Shown piece by piece: positions 1 through 14,297 of a stretch of DNA of 64,000 bases (within the stretch, counting starts at the first letter, position 1; every line of letters begins with the position of its first letter). A model generated the notes under the pieces. The model ran no database searches and was not told the origin of the DNA. It was given only the letters and a program-made list of their open reading frames with translations. Source of the stretch: Mayamaea pseudoterrestris (lineage: Eukaryota > Bacillariophyta > Bacillariophyceae > Sellaphorales > Sellaphoraceae). The stretch is taken from contig BROI01000026.1 of the NCBI GenBank assembly GCA_027923505.1, positions 360,662 through 424,661 of the forward strand. The letters are read 5' to 3'. The position numbers and the translations under genes were made by a program.

Positions 1-1256
1 AGGTGCCCAAAAAACACCAGAATGGTGCCAACATCATCATTCAGGCTGTGCTACAAGATGGTAGGCTTGGCTGGTGTCTCACGGGATGGCAATGTATTTG
101 GTGACAACTTGTCACCAGTCTCAGCCCGCAGATGCCGTGACATTCAAACGCCCCTACAGCAAGCCCTTTAGGTGCCCAAATTACACCAGAATGGTGCCAA
201 CATTATTATTCAGGCTGCGCTACAAGATGGTAGGCTTGGCTGGTGTCTCAGGGGATGGCAATGTATTTGGTGACAACTTGTCACCAGTCTCAGCCCGCAG
301 ATGCCGTGACATTCAAACGCCCCTACAGCAAGCCCTGTAGGTGCCCGAAATACACCAGAATGGTGCCAACATCCATATTCAAGCTGCGCTACAAGATGGT
401 AGGCTTGGCTGGTGTTTCAGGGAATGGCAATGTATTTGGTGACAACTTGTCACCAGTCTCAGCCCGCAGATGCCGTGACATTCAAACGCCCCTACAGCAA
501 GCCCTGTAGGTGCCCAAAAAACACCAGAATGGTGCCAACATCATCATTCAGGCTGTGCTACAAGATGGTAGGCTTGGCTGGTGTCTCACGGGATGGCAAT
601 GTATTTGGTGACAACTTGTCACCAGTCTCAGCCCGCAGATGCCGTGACATTCAAACGCCCCTACAGCGAGCCCTGTAGGTGCCCAAAATACACCAGAATG
701 GTGCCAACATCATTATTTAGGCTGCGCTACAAGATGGTAGGCTTGGCTGGTGTCTCAAGGGTTGGTAATGTATTTGGTGACAACTTGTCACCAGTCTCAG
801 CCCGCAGATGCCGTGACATTCAAACACCCCTACAGCAAGCCCTGTAGGTGCCCAAAATACACCAGAATGGTGCCAACATCATTATTCAGGCTGCGCTACA
901 AGATGGTAGGCTTGGCTGGTGTCTCAGGGGATGGCAATGTATTTGGTGACAACTTGTCACCAGTCTCAGCCCGCAGATGCCGTGACATTCAAACGCCCCT
1001 ACAGCAAGCCCTGTAGGTGCCCAAAATACACCAGAATGGTGCCAACATCATCATTCAGGCTGCGCTACAAGATGGTAGGCCTGGCTGGTGTCTCACAGAA
1101 TGGCAATGTATTTGGTGACAACTTGTCACCAGTCTCAGCCCGCTGATGCCATGACATTCAAACGCCCCTACAGCAAGCCCTGTAGGTGCCCAAAATACAA
1201 TAGAATGGTGCCAACATTATTATTCAGGCTGCGCTACAAGATGGTAGGCTTGGCTG

Positions 1257-1428
1257 GTGTCTTTGACTGTCACCCAGCGCAATTTGGTGACAACGTCACC
1301 CTCAGCTCACAAGATGGGGCTTGGCCTCAGCGCGAGACACTACAGCAAGCCCTGTAGGTGCCCTAATTACACAAGAATGGTACCAACATCATTATTCAGG
1401 CTGCGCTACAAGATGGTAGGCTTGGCTG
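1257..1428 (+). repeat. Chimeric 172-bp unit in the 169-bp array
   Basis: The flanks of this unit match the array, but the central ~80 bp (about 1261-1340) are unlike the consensus. The replaced core still holds a shortened palindrome, GGTGACAACGTCACC (1286-1300), at the expected place. It is either a very old unit or a patch from another subfamily. Confidence 0.8.
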
Positions 1429-4400
1429 GTGTCTCCAGGGATGGCAATGTATTTGGTGACAACTTGTCACCAGTCTCAGCCCGCAAATGCCATGACATTC
1501 AAACGCCCCTACAGCAAGCCCTGTAGGTGCCCAAAATACACCAGGAAGGTGACAACATCCTTATTCAGGCTGCGCTACAAGATGGTAGGCTTGGCGGATG
1601 CCTCAGGGGACGGCAATGTATTTGGTGACAACTTGTCACCAGTCTCAGCCCAAAGATGCCGTGACATTCAAATGCCCCTACAGCAAGCCCTGTAGGTGCC
1701 CAAAATACACCAGAATGGTGCCAACATCATTATTACGGCTGCGCTACAAGATGGCAGGCTTGGCTGGTGTCTCACATGATGGTAATGTATTTGGTGACAA
1801 ATTGTCACCAGTCTCAGCCCGCAGATGCCGTGACATTCAAACGCCCCTACAGCAAGCCCTATAGGTGCCCAAAATACACTGGAATGGTGCCAACATTATA
1901 ATTTAGGCTGCGCTACAAGATGGTAGGCTTGGCTGGTGTCTCAGGGGATGGCAATGTATTTGGTGACAACTTGTCCCCATTCTCAGTCCGCAGATGACAT
2001 GACATTCAAACGCCCCTACAGCAAGCCCTGTAGGTGCCCAAAATACACCAGAATGGTGCCAACATCATTATTCAGGCTGCGCTACAAGATGGTAGGCTTG
2101 GCTGGTGTCTCAGGGGATGGCAATGTAATTGGTGACAACTTGTCACCAGTCTCAGCCCGCAAATGCCATGACATTCAAACGCCCCTACAGCAAGCCCTGT
2201 AGGTGCCCAAAATACACCAGAATGGTGCCAGCATCATTATTCAGGCTGCGCTACAAGATGGTAGGCTTGGCTGGTGTCTCAGGGGATGGCAATGTATTTG
2301 GTGACAACTTGTCACCAGTCTCAGCCCGCAAATGCCAGGACATTCAAACGCCCCTACAGCAAGCCCTGTAGGTGCCCAAAATACACCAGAATGGTGCCAA
2401 CATCATTATTCAGGCTGCGCTACAAGATGGTAGGCTTGGCTGGTGTCTCAGGGGATGGCAAATGTATTTGGTGACAACTTGTCACCAATCTAAGCCCGCA
2501 GATGCCGTGACATTCAAACGCCCCTACAGCAAGCCCTGTAGGTGCCCAAAATACACCAGAATGGTGCCAACATCATTATTCAGGCTGCGCTACAAGATGG
2601 TAGGCTTGGCTGGTGTCTCAGGGGATGGCAATGTATTTGGTGACAACTTGTCACCAGTCTCAGCCCGCAGATGCCATGACATTCAAACGCCCCTACAGCA
2701 AGCCCTGTAGGTGCCCCAAACTACACCAGAATGGTGCCTTCACTATTGTTAAGGCTGCGCTACAAGATGGTAGGCTTGGCTGTTGTCTCATGGGGTGGCG
2801 AAAGTATTTGGTGACAACTTGTCACCAGTCTCAGCCCGCAGATGCCGTGACATTCAAACGCCCTACAGCAAGCCCTGTCACGTTACACCAGAATGGTGCC
2901 AGCATCATTATTCAGGCTGCGCTACAAGATGGTAGGCTTGGCTGGTGTCTCAGGGGATGGCAAAGTATTTGGTGACAACTTGTCACCAGTCTCAGCCCGC
3001 AGATGCCGTGACATTCAAACGCCCCTACAGCAAGCCCTGTAGGTGCCTAATTATACCAGAATGGTGCCAACATCATTATTCAGGCTGCGCTACAAATGAT
3101 AGGCTTGGCTGGTGTCTCAGGGGATGGCAATGTATTTGGTGACAACTTGTCACCAGTCTCAGCCCGCAGATGCCGTGACATTCAAACGCCCCTACAGCAA
3201 GCCCTGTAGGTGCCCAAAATACACCAGAATGGTGCCAACATCATTATTCAGGCTGCGCTACAAGATGGTAGGCTTGGCTGGTGTCTCAGGGGATGCAATG
3301 TATTTGGTGACAACTTGTCACCAGTCTCAGCCCGCGGATGCCGTGACATTCAAACGCTCCTACAGCAAGCCCTGTGGGGTGCCCAAAATACACCAGAATG
3401 GTGCCAACATCATTATTCAGGCTGCGCTACAAGATGGTAGGCTTGGCTGGTGTCTCAGGGGATGGCAATGTATTTGGTGACAACTTGTCACCAGTCTCAG
3501 CCCGCAGATGCCGTGACATTCAAACGCCCCTACAGCAAGCCCTGTAGGTCGCGAAATACACCAGAATGGTGCCAGCATCATTATTCAGGCTGCGCTACAA
3601 GATGGTAGGCTTGGCTGGTGTCTCAGGGGATGGCAATGTATTTGGTGACAACTTGTCACCAGTCTCAGCCCGCAGATGCCGTGACATTCAAACGCCCCTA
3701 CAGCAAGCCCTGTAGATGCCCAAAATACACCAGAATGGTGCCAACATCATTATTCAGGCTGCGCTACAAGATGGTAGGCTTGGCTGGTGTCTCAGGGGAT
3801 GGCAATGTTTTGGTGACAACTTGTCACCAGTCTCAGCCCGCAGATGCCGTGACATTCAAACGCCCCTACAGCAAGCCCTGTAGGTGCCCAAAATACACCA
3901 GAATGGTGCCAACATCATTATTCAGGCTGCGCTACAAGATGGTATGCTTGGCTGGTGTCTCAGGGGATGGCAATGTATTTGGTGACAACTTGTCACCAGT
4001 CTCAGCCCGCAGATGCCTTGACATTCAAACGCCCCTACAGCAAGCCCTGTAGGTGCCCAAAATACACCAGAATGGTGCCAACATCATTATTCAGGCTGCG
4101 CTACAAGATGGTAGGCTTGGCTGGTGTCTCAGTGGATGGCAATGTATTTGGTGACAACTTGTCACCAGTCTCAGCCCGCAGATGCCGTGACATTCAAACA
4201 CCCCTACAGCAAGCCCTGTAGGTGCCCAAAATACACCAGAATGGTGCCAACATTATTATTCAGGCTGCGCTACAAGATGGTAGGCTTGGCTGGTGTCTCA
4301 GGGGTTAGCAATGTATTAGGTGACAACTTGTCACCAGTCTCAGCCCGCAGATGCCGTGACATTCAAACACCCCTACAGCAAGCCCTGTAGGGTGCCCAAA

Positions 4401-7400
4401 ATACACCAGAAGGTGCCAACATCATTATTCAGGCTGCGCTACAAGATGGTAGGCCTGGCTGGTGTCTCAGGGATGGCAATGTATTTGGTGACAACTTGTA
4501 ACAGTCTCAGCCCGCAGATGCCGTGACATTCAAACGCCCCTACAGCAAGCCCTGTATGCGCCCAAAATACACCAGAATGGTGCCAACATCATTATTCCGG
4601 CTGCGCTACAAGATGGTAGGCTTGGCGGTGTCTCAGGGGGATGGCAATGTATTTGGTGACAACTTGTCACCAGTCTCAGCCCGCAGATGCCGTGACATTC
4701 AAACGCCCCTACAGCAAGCCCTGTAGGTCCAAAATACACCAGAATGGTGCCTCCATCATTATTCAGGCTGCGCTACAAGATGGTAGGCTTGGCTGGTGTC
4801 TCAGGGGATTGCAATGTATTTGGTGACAACTTGTCACCAGTCTCAGCCCGCAGATGCCGTGACATTCAAACGCCCCTACAGCAAGCCCTGTAGGTGCCCA
4901 AAATACACCAGAATGGTGCCAACATCATTATTCAGGCTGCGCTACAAGATGGTAGGCTTGGCTGGTGTCTCAGGGGATGGCAATGTATTTGGTGACAACT
5001 TGTCACCAGTCTCAGCCCGCAGATGCCGTGACATTCAAACGCCCCTACAGCAAGCCCTGTAGGTGCCCAAAATACACCAGAATGGTGCCAACATCATTAT
5101 TCAGGCTGCGCTACAAGATGGTAGGCTTGGCTGGTGTCTCAGTTGATGGCAATGTTATTGGTGACAACTTGTCACCAGTCTCAGCCCGCAGATGCCGTGA
5201 CATTCAAACGCCCCTACAGCAAGCCCTGTTGGTGCCCAAAATACACCAGAATGGTGCCAACATCATTATTCAGGCTGCGCTACAAGATGGTAGGCTTGGC
5301 TGGTGTCTCAGGGGATGGCAATGTATTTGGTGACAACTTGTCACCAGTCTCAGCCCGCAGATGCCGTGACATTCAAACGCCCCTACAGCAAGCCCTGTAG
5401 GTGCCCAAAATACACCAGAATGGTGCCAACATCATTATTCAGGCTGCGCTACAAGATGGTAGGCTTGGCTGGTGTCTCACGGGATGGCAATGTATTTGGT
5501 GACAACTTGTCACCAGTCTCAGCCCGCAGATGCCGTGACATTCAAACGCCCCTACAGCAAGCCCTGTAGGTGCCCAAAATACACCAGAATGGTGCCAACA
5601 TCATTATTCAGGCTGCGCTACAAGATGGTAGGCTTGGCTGGTGTCTCAGGGGATGGCAATGTATTTGGTGACAACTTGTCACCAGTCTCAGCCCGCAGAT
5701 GCCGTGACATTCAAACGCCCCTACAGCAAGCCCTGTAGGTGCCCAAAATACACCAGAATGGTGCCAACATCATTATTCAGGCTGCGCTACAAAATGGTAG
5801 GCTTGGCTGGTGTCTCAGGGTGTGGCAATGTATTTGGTGACAACTTGTCACCAGTCTCAGCCCGCAGATGCCGTGACATTCAAACGCCCTACAGCTAGCC
5901 CTGTAGGTGCCCACAGTACACCAGAATGGTGCCAACATCATATTAAGGCTGCGCTACAAGATGGTAGGCTTGGCTGGTGTCTCAGGGGATGGCAATGTAT
6001 TTGGTGACAACTTGTCACCAGTCTCAGCCCGCAGATGCCGTGACATTCAAACGCCCCTACAGCAAGCCCTGTAGGTGCCCAAAATACACCAGAATGGTGC
6101 CAACATCATCATTCAGGCTGCGCTACAAGATGGTAGGCTTGGCTGGTGTCTCAGTTGATGGCAATGTATTTGGTGACAACTTGTCACCAGTCTCAGCCCG
6201 CAGATGCCGTGACATTCAAACGCCCCTACAGCAAGCCCTGTAGGTGCCCAAAATACACCAGAATGGTGCCAACATCATTATTCAGGCTGCGCTACAAGAT
6301 GGTAGGCTTGGCTGGTGTCTCAGGGGATGGCAATGTATTTGGTGACAACTTGTCACCAGTCTCAGCCCCCAGATGCCGTGACATTCAAACGCCCCCTACA
6401 GCAAGCCCTGTAGGTGCCCAAAATACACCAGAATGGTGCCAACATCATTAATCAGGCTGCGCTACAAGATGGTAGGCTTGGCTGGTGTCTCAGGGGATGG
6501 CAATGTATTTGGTGACAACTTGTCACCAGTCTCAGCCGGCAGATGCCGTGACATTCAAACGCCCCTACAGCAAGCCCTGTAGGTGCCCAAAATACACCAG
6601 AATGGTGCCAACATCATCATTCAGGCTGCGCTACAAGATGGTAGGCTTGGCTGGTGTCTCAGTTGATGGCAATGTATTTGGTGACAACTCGTCACCAGTC
6701 TCAGCCCGCAGATGCCGTGACATTCAAATGCCCCTACAGCAAGCCCTGTAGGTGCCCAAAATACACCAGAATGGTGCCAACATCATTTTAGGCTGTTCTA
6801 AAAAATGGTAGGCTTGGCTGGTGTCTCAGGGGTTAGCAATGTATTAGGTGACAACTTGTCACCAGTCTCAGCCCGCAGATGCCGTGACATTCAAACGCCC
6901 CTACAGCAAGCCCTGTAGGTACCCAAAATACACCAGAATGGTGCCAACATCTCTATTCAGGCTGCGCTACAAAATGGTAGGCTTGGCTGGTGTCTCAGGG
7001 GATGGCAATGTATTTGGTGACAACTTGTCACCAGTCTCAGCCCGCAGATGCCGTGACATTCAAACGCCCCTACAGCAAGCCCTGTAGGTGCCCAAAATAC
7101 ACCAGAATGGTGCCAACATCATCATTCAGGCTGCGCTACAAGATGGTAGGCTTGGCTGGTGTCTCACGGGATGGCAATGTATTTGGTGACAACTTGTCAC
7201 CAGTCTCAGCCGGCAGATGCCGTGACATTCAAACGCCCCTACAGCAAGCCCTGTAGGTGCCCAAAATACACCAGAATGGTGCCAACATCATTATTCAGGC
7301 TGCGCTACAAGATGGTAGGCTTAGCAATGTCTCAGGGCCGCAATATACGGATGGTAATGTATTTGGTGACAACTTGTCACCAGTCTCAGCCCGCAGATGC

Positions 7401-9838
7401 CGTGACATTCAAACGCCCCTACAGCAAGCCCTGTAGGTGCCCAAAATACACCAGAATGGTGCCAACATCATTATTCAGGCTGCGCTACAAGATGGTAGGC
7501 TTGGCTGGTGTCTCAGGGGATGGCAATGTATTTGGTGACAACTTGTCACCAGTCTCAGCCCGCAGATGCGGTGACTTTCAAATGCCCCTACAGCAAGCCC
7601 TGTAGGTGCCCAAAAAACACTAGAATGGTGCCAACATCATCATTCAGGCTGCGCTACAAGATGGTAGGCTTGGCTGGTGTCTCAGGGGATGGCAATGTAT
7701 TTGGTGACAACTTGTCACCAGTCTCAGCCCGCAGATGCCGTGACATTCAAACGCCCCTACAGCAAGCCCTGTAGGTGCCCAAAATACACCAGAATGGTGC
7801 CAACATCATCATTCAGGCTGCGCTACAAGATGGTAGGCTTGGCTGGTGTCTCAGGGGATGGCAATGTATTTGGTGACAACTTGTCACCAGTCTCAGCCCG
7901 CAGATGCTGGACATTCAAACGCCCCTACAGCAAGCCCTGTAGGTGCCCAAAATACACCAGAATGGTGCCAACATCATTATTCAGGCTGCGCTACAAGATG
8001 GTAGGCTTGGCTGGTGTCTCAGGGGATGGCAATGTATTTGGTGACAACTTGTCACCAGTCTCAGCCCGCAGATGCCATGACATTCAAACGCTCCGCAAAG
8101 CCCTGTAGGTGCCCAAAATACACCAGAATGGTGCCAACATTATTATTCAGGCTGCGCTACAAGATGGTAGACTTGGCTGGTGTCTCAGGGATGGCAATGT
8201 ATTTGGTGACAACTTGTCACCAGTCTCAGCCCCGCAGATGCCGTGACATTCAAACTCAGCCCCTACAGCAAGCCCTGTAGGTGCCCAAAATACACCAGAA
8301 TGGTGCCAACATCATTATCTCAGGCTGCGCTACAAGATGGTAGGCTTGGCTGGTGTCTCAGGGGATGGCAATGTATTTGGTGACAACTTGTCACCAGTCT
8401 CAGCCCGCAGATGCCGTGACATTCAAACGCCCCTACAGCAAGCCCTGTAGGTGCCCAAAATACACCAGAATGGTGCCAACATCATTATTCAGGCTGCGCT
8501 ACAAGATGGTAGGCTTGGCTGGTGTCTCAGGGGATGGCAATGTATTTGGTGACAACTTGTCACCAGTCTCAGCCCACAGATGCCTTGACATTCAAACACC
8601 AGAATGGTGCCAAAATCATTATTCCAGCTTCGCTACAAGATGGTAGGCTTGGCTGGTGTCTCAGGGGATGGCAATGTATTTGGTGACAACTTGTCTCCAG
8701 TCTCAGCCGGCAGTGGCCATGATATTCAAAGGCCCCTACAGCAAGCCCTTTAGGTGCCCAAATAATACCAGAATGGTGCCAACATCATTATTCAGGCTGC
8801 GCTACAAGATGGTAGGCTTGGTTGGTGTCTCAGGGGATGGCAATGTATTTGGTGACAACTTGTCACCAGTCTCAGCCCGCAGATGCCGTGACATTCAAAC
8901 GCCCCTACAGCAAGCCCTGTAGGTGCCCAAAATACACCAGAATGGTGCCAACATCATTATTCAGGCTGCGCTACAAGATGGTAGGCTTGGCTGGTGTCTC
9001 AGGGATGGCAATGTATTTGGTGACAACTTGTCACCAGTCTCAGCCTGCAGATGCCGTGACATTAACAAACACCCTACAGCAAGCCCTGTAGGTGCCCAAA
9101 ATACACCAGAATGGTGCCAACATCATTATTCAGGCTGCGCTACAAGATGGTAGGCTTGGCTGGTGTCTCAGGGGATGGCAATGTATTTGGTGACAACTTG
9201 TCACCAGTCTCAGCCCGCAGATGCCGTGACATTCAAACGCCCCTACAGCAAGCCCTGTAGGTGCCCAAAATACACCAGAATGGTGCCAACATCATTATTC
9301 AGGCTGCGCTACAAGATGGTAGGCTTGGCTGGTGTCTCAGGGGATGGCAATGTATTTGGTGACAACTTGTCACCAGTCTCAGCCCGCAGATGCCGTGACA
9401 TTCAAACGCCCCTACAGCAAGCCCTGTAGGTGCCCAAAATACACCAGAATGGTGCCAACATCATTATTCAGGCTGCGCTACAAGATGGTAGGCTTGGCTG
9501 GTGTCTCAGGGGATGGCAATGTATTTGGTGACAACTTGTCACCAGTCTCAGCCCGCAGATGCCGTGACATTCAAACGCCCCTACAGCAAGCCCTGTAGGT
9601 GCCCAAAATACACCAGAATGGTGCCAACATCCTTATTCCGGCTGCGCTACAAGATGGTAGGCTTGGCTGGTGTCTCAGGGGATGGCAATGTATTTGGTGA
9701 CAACTTGTCACCAGTCTCAGCCCGCAGATGCCGTGACATTCAAACGCCCCTACAGCAAGCCCTGTAGGTGCCCAAAATACACCAGAATGGTGCCAACATC
9801 ATTATTCAGGCTGCGCTACAAGATGGTAGGCTTGGCTG

Positions 9839-10060
9839 GTGTCAGACATTGCGGATGACATCTTGTCCGAGTCTCAGCCCGACCAGCCCTCCAAGGCATG
9901 GCCAATGTATTTTGGGGACGGGTACTTGTCACCAGTCTCAGCCCCCAGATGCCGTGACATTCAAATGCCCCCTACAGCAAGCCCTGTAGGTGCCCAAAAT
10001 ACACCAGAATGGTGCCAACATCATTATTCAGGCTGCGCTACAAGATGGTAGGCTTGGTTG
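9839..10060 (+). repeat. Aberrant ~222-bp unit with ~53 bp extra sequence
   Basis: The distance between consensus landmarks here is about 391 bp over two units instead of 338. The extra segment (about 9842-9920) partly resembles a scrambled unit. The usual palindrome is lost on its left side, leaving only the right half around ACTTGTCACC. Confidence 0.75.
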
Positions 10061-11626
10061 GTGTCTCAGGGGATGGCAATGTATTTGGTGACAACTTGTC
10101 ACCAGTCTCAGCCCGCAGATGCCGTGACATTCAAACGCCCCTACAGCAAGCCCTGTAGGTGCCCAAAATACACCAGAATGGTGCCAACATCATTATTCCG
10201 GCTGCGCTACAAGATGGTAGGCTTGGCGGGTGTGTCAGGGGATGGCAATGTATTTGGTGACAACTTGTCACCAGTCTCAGCCCGCAGATGCCGTGACATT
10301 CAAACGCCCCTATACAGCAAGCCCTGTAGATGCCCAAAATACACCAGAATGGTGACAACATCCTTATTCCGGCTGCGCTACAAAATGGTAGGCTTGGCTG
10401 GTGTCTCAGGGGATGGCAATGTATTTGGTGACAACTTGTCACCAGTCTCAGCCCGCAGGTGCCTTGACATTCAAACACCCCTACATCAGGTCCTGTAGAT
10501 GCCCAAAATACACCAGAATGGTGACAACATCCTTATTCCGGCTGCGCTACAAAATGGTAGGCTTGGCTGGTGTCTCAGGGGATGGCAATGTATTTGGTGA
10601 CAACTTGTCACCAGTCTCAGCCCGCAGGTGCCTTGACATTCAAACACCCCTACATCAGGTCCTGTAGGTGCCCATATTACACCAGACTGGTGCCTACATC
10701 ATTATTTAGGATGCGCTACAAGATGGTAGGCTTGGTTGGTGTCTCAGGAGACTGCAATGTGATTGGTGACAACTTGTCACCAGTCTCAGCCCGCAGATGC
10801 GGTGACTTTCAAATGCCCCTACAGCAAGCCCTGTAGGTGCCCAAAATACACCAGAATGGTGCCATCATCATTAGTAAGGCTGCGCTACATGATGGTAAGC
10901 TTGGCTGGTATCTCAGGGGATGACAATGTATTTGGTGACAACTTGTCACCAGTCTCAGCCTGCAGATGCTGTGACATTCAAACGCCCCCACAGCAAGCCC
11001 TGTAGGTGCCCAAAATACACCAGAATGGTGCCAACATCATTATGCAGGCTACGCTACAAGATGGTAGGCTTGGCTGGTGTCTCAGGGGATGGCAATGTAT
11101 TTGGTGACAACTTGTCACCAGTCTCAGCCCACAGATGCTGAGACATTCAAGCGCCCCTACAGCAAGCCCTGTAGGTGCCCAAAATACACCAGAATGGTGC
11201 CAACATCAATATTCAGGCTGCGCTACAAGATGGTAGGCTTGGCTGGTGTCTCAGGGGATGGCAATGTATTTGGTGACAACTTGTCACCAGTCTCAGCCCG
11301 CAGATGCCGTGACATTCAAACGCCCCTACAGCAAGCCCTGTAGGTGCCCAAAATACACCAGAAGGGTGCCAACATCATTATTCAGGCTGCGCTACAAGAT
11401 GGTAGGCTTGGCTGGTGTCTCAGGGGATGGCAATGTATTTGGTGACAACTTGTCACCAGTCTCAGCCCGCAGATGCCATGACATTCAAACGCCCCTACAG
11501 CAAGCCCTGTAGATGCCCAAAATACACCGGAATGGTGCCAACATCATCATTTAGGTTGTGGTAAAAAATGATAGGCTTGGCTGGTGTCTCAGGGGATGGC
11601 AATGTATTTGGTGACAACTTGTCACC

Positions 11627-11701
11627 TGTTCCTGGTAAAACAGGAGTAGATACCCTGTATTCCGTGCGACTGTATGTCACACAGCTGCAGCGGCAGCACC
11701 C
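11627..11701. other. 75-bp unique spacer between two satellite families
   Basis: Sequence between the end of the 169-bp array and the first recognisable 353-bp unit. It matches neither family and shows no convincing reading frame. Confidence 0.6.
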
Positions 11702-14297
11702 AGGCAGGAAGCAGTGACTTGTTTGAATGATCAATGATGCACTGAAGCCTCCTTCAGGAAGTGGTGGGAGCCTGGTTGGTGTTTGGCAGTCAACTGGTGT
11801 GTTTGTGTTCAAACTGTCTCTGGTGCACTGGCCAGAGCCTGGCCAGAGCGTGGTGCCTGAATCCATTCTTGGGATGTAGAACTGATGCTTACATATATTT
11901 TTGAGCTTCTGCGCATGAATGGATTATTCCAAGTGCTTGTGGGTGCCAGAGCAGTGGCATATAGCAGAAACAATGGCTAGGCCCATCATTTTATAATTCA
12001 TAAAACATTGAAATGGAGACTATACCAATCCATGGCGCCCTTCCACAACCATGGCAGGACACCATTGGCTTGTTTGACTGATCATTGATCCACTGAAGCC
12101 TCCTTCAGCAAGTGGTGGAAGCCTGGTTGGTGTTTGGCAGTCAACTGGTGTGTTTGTTTTAATACAGTTTTTGGAGCATTGGCCAGAGCTTGGCCAGAGC
12201 TTGGTGCCTGAAATCAATTCTTGGGATGTAGAACAGTCACTAACATTTATATTTTGGGTTTCTGCGCAACAATGAATCATTCCAAGTGCTTGTGGGTGCC
12301 AGAGCAAGTGGCATATAGCAGGAACAATGGGTAGGCCCATCATTTTATGGTTCATAAAACAATGAAATGGAGACTATATCAATCCATGGCGCCCTTCCAC
12401 TACCAAAGCAGGACAGCAGTGGCTTGTTTAACTGATCAATGATGCACTGAAGCCTCCTTCAGCAAGTGGTGGGAGTCTGGTTGGTGTTTGGCAGTCACCT
12501 GGTGCGGTCGTTTTCACACAGTCTCTGGAGCATTGGCCAGAGCTTGGCCAGAGCTTGGTGCCTGAAATCCAGTATTGGCATGTAGAACAGTCACTAACAT
12601 TTATATTTCGGGTTTCTGCGCAAGAATGGATCATTCCAAGTGCTTGTGGGTGCCAGAGCAAGTGGCATATAGCAGGAACAATGGCTAGGCCCATCATTTT
12701 ATGGTTCATAAAACAATGAAATGGAGACTATACTGTGCCATGGCGCCCTTCCAGTAACATAGCAGGACAGCAGTGGCTTGTTTGATTGATTAATGATGCA
12801 CTGAAGCCTCCTTCCGCAAGTGGTGGAAGCCTGGTTGGTTTTTGGCAGTCAGCTGGTGTGGTCGTTTTCACACAGTCTCTGGAGCATTGGCCAGAGCTTG
12901 GCCAGAGCTTCGTGCCTGAAATCCATTGTTGGGATGTAGAACAGTCACTAACATTTATATTTTGGGTTTCTGCGCAAGAATGGATCATTCCAAGTGCTTG
13001 TGGGTGCCAGAGCAAGTGGCATATAGCAGGAACAATGAATAGGCCCATCATTTTATGGTTCATAAAACAATGAAATGGAGACTATATCAATCCATGGCGC
13101 CCTTCCACTACCATGGCAGGACAGCATTGGCGTGTTTGACTGATCAATGATGCACTGAAGCCTCCTTCAGCAAGTGGTGGGAGCCTGGTTGGTGTTTGGC
13201 AGTCACCTGGTGCGGTCGTTTTCACACAGTCTCTGGAGCATTGGCCAGAGCTTGGCTTGAGTGTGGTACCTGAAATCCAGTATTGGCATGTAGAACAGTC
13301 ACTTACATATATGTTTGGGTTTCTGCGCAAGAATGGATTATTCCAAGTGCTTGTGGGTGCCAGAGCAAGTGGCACATAGCAGGAACAATGGCTAGGCCCA
13401 TCATTTTATGGTTCATAAAACAATGAAATGGAGACTATATCAATCCATGGCGCCCTTCCACTACCATGGCAGGACAGCAGTGGCTTGTTTGACTGATCAA
13501 TGATGCACTGAAGCCTCCTTCCGCAAGTGGTGGAAGCCTGGTTGGTTTTTGGCAGTCAGCTGGTGTGGTCGTTTTCACACAGTCTCTGGAGCATTGGCCA
13601 GAGCTTGGCCAGAGCTTGGTGCCTGAAATCCATTCTTGGGATGTAGAACAGTCACTAACATTTATATTTCGGGTTCCTGCGCAAGAATGGATCATTCCAA
13701 GTGCTTGTGGGTGCCAGAGCAAGTGGCATATAGCAGGAACAATGGCTAGGCCCATCATTTTATGGTTCATAAAACAATGAAATGGAGACTATACTGTGCC
13801 ATGGCGCCCTTCCACAACCATGGCAGGACAGCATTGGCTTGTTTGACTGATCAATGATGCACTGAAGCCTCCTTCAGCAAGTGGTGGGAGCCTGGTTGGT
13901 GTTTGGCAGTCACCTGGTGCGGTCGTTTTCACACAGTCTCTGGAGCATTGGCCAGAGCTTGGCTTGAGTGTGGTACCTGAAATCCAGTATTGGCATGTAG
14001 AACAGTCACTTACATATATGTTTGGGTTTCTGCGCAAGAATGAATCATTCCAAGTGCTTGTGGGTGCCAGAGCAAGTGGCACATAGCAGGAACAATGGCT
14101 AGGCCCATCATTTTATGGTTCATAAAACAATGAAATGGAGACTATATCAATCCATGGCGCCCTTCCACTACCATGGCAGGACAGCAGTGGCTTGTTTGAC
14201 TGATCAATGATGCACTGAAGCCTCCTTCAGCAAGTGGTGAAAGCCTGGTTGGTGTTTGGCAGTCAGCTGGTGTAGTCGTTTTCACACAGTCTCTGGT
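11702..14297 (+). repeat. 353/354-bp satellite array, about seven units
   Basis: The landmark AAATGGAGACTAT recurs at about 12011, 12365, 12719, 13073, 13426, 13780 and 14133, so the period is 353-354 bp. Units contain the short direct repeat CCAGAGCTTGG twice and end near GGTTCATAAAACAATG. The family has no clear similarity to the 169-bp satellite, and its period is about twice a nucleosome repeat. The last unit is cut at about 14297, where it joins a 169-bp unit. Open frames of ~95-110 codons on the minus strand recur with the unit and are not genes. Confidence 0.95.

Larger units (their letters stand above)
1..11626 (+). repeat. 169-bp satellite array (alpha subfamily), about 68 tandem units
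   Basis: A head-to-tail array of a 169-bp unit; recurring landmarks such as CTACAAGATGGTAGGCTTGG and TGCCCAAAATACACCAG return every 169 bp. Units differ by scattered substitutions and small indels, and many interior copies (for example 9163-9767) are nearly identical. Each unit carries the 17-bp palindrome GGTGACAACTTGTCACC. Because 169 is not a multiple of 3, each unit gives an overlapping ~88-codon open frame in a shifting register; these are by-products, not genes. The array starts before the window and stops directly after a palindrome at 11610-11626. The unit length is close to one nucleosome repeat, as in many centromeric or heterochromatic satellites, but nothing here proves such a role. 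Confidence 0.97.

Noticed and set aside
74-11512. Many overlapping ~88-codon open frames in the 169-bp array
   Set aside because: They recur with the satellite unit, shift frame with each unit because 169 is not divisible by 3, and have no independent coding signal.
1-11626. CRISPR-like appearance of regularly spaced palindromes
   Set aside because: There are no unique spacers; the sequence between palindromes is itself repeated, and the context is a nuclear eukaryotic genome.
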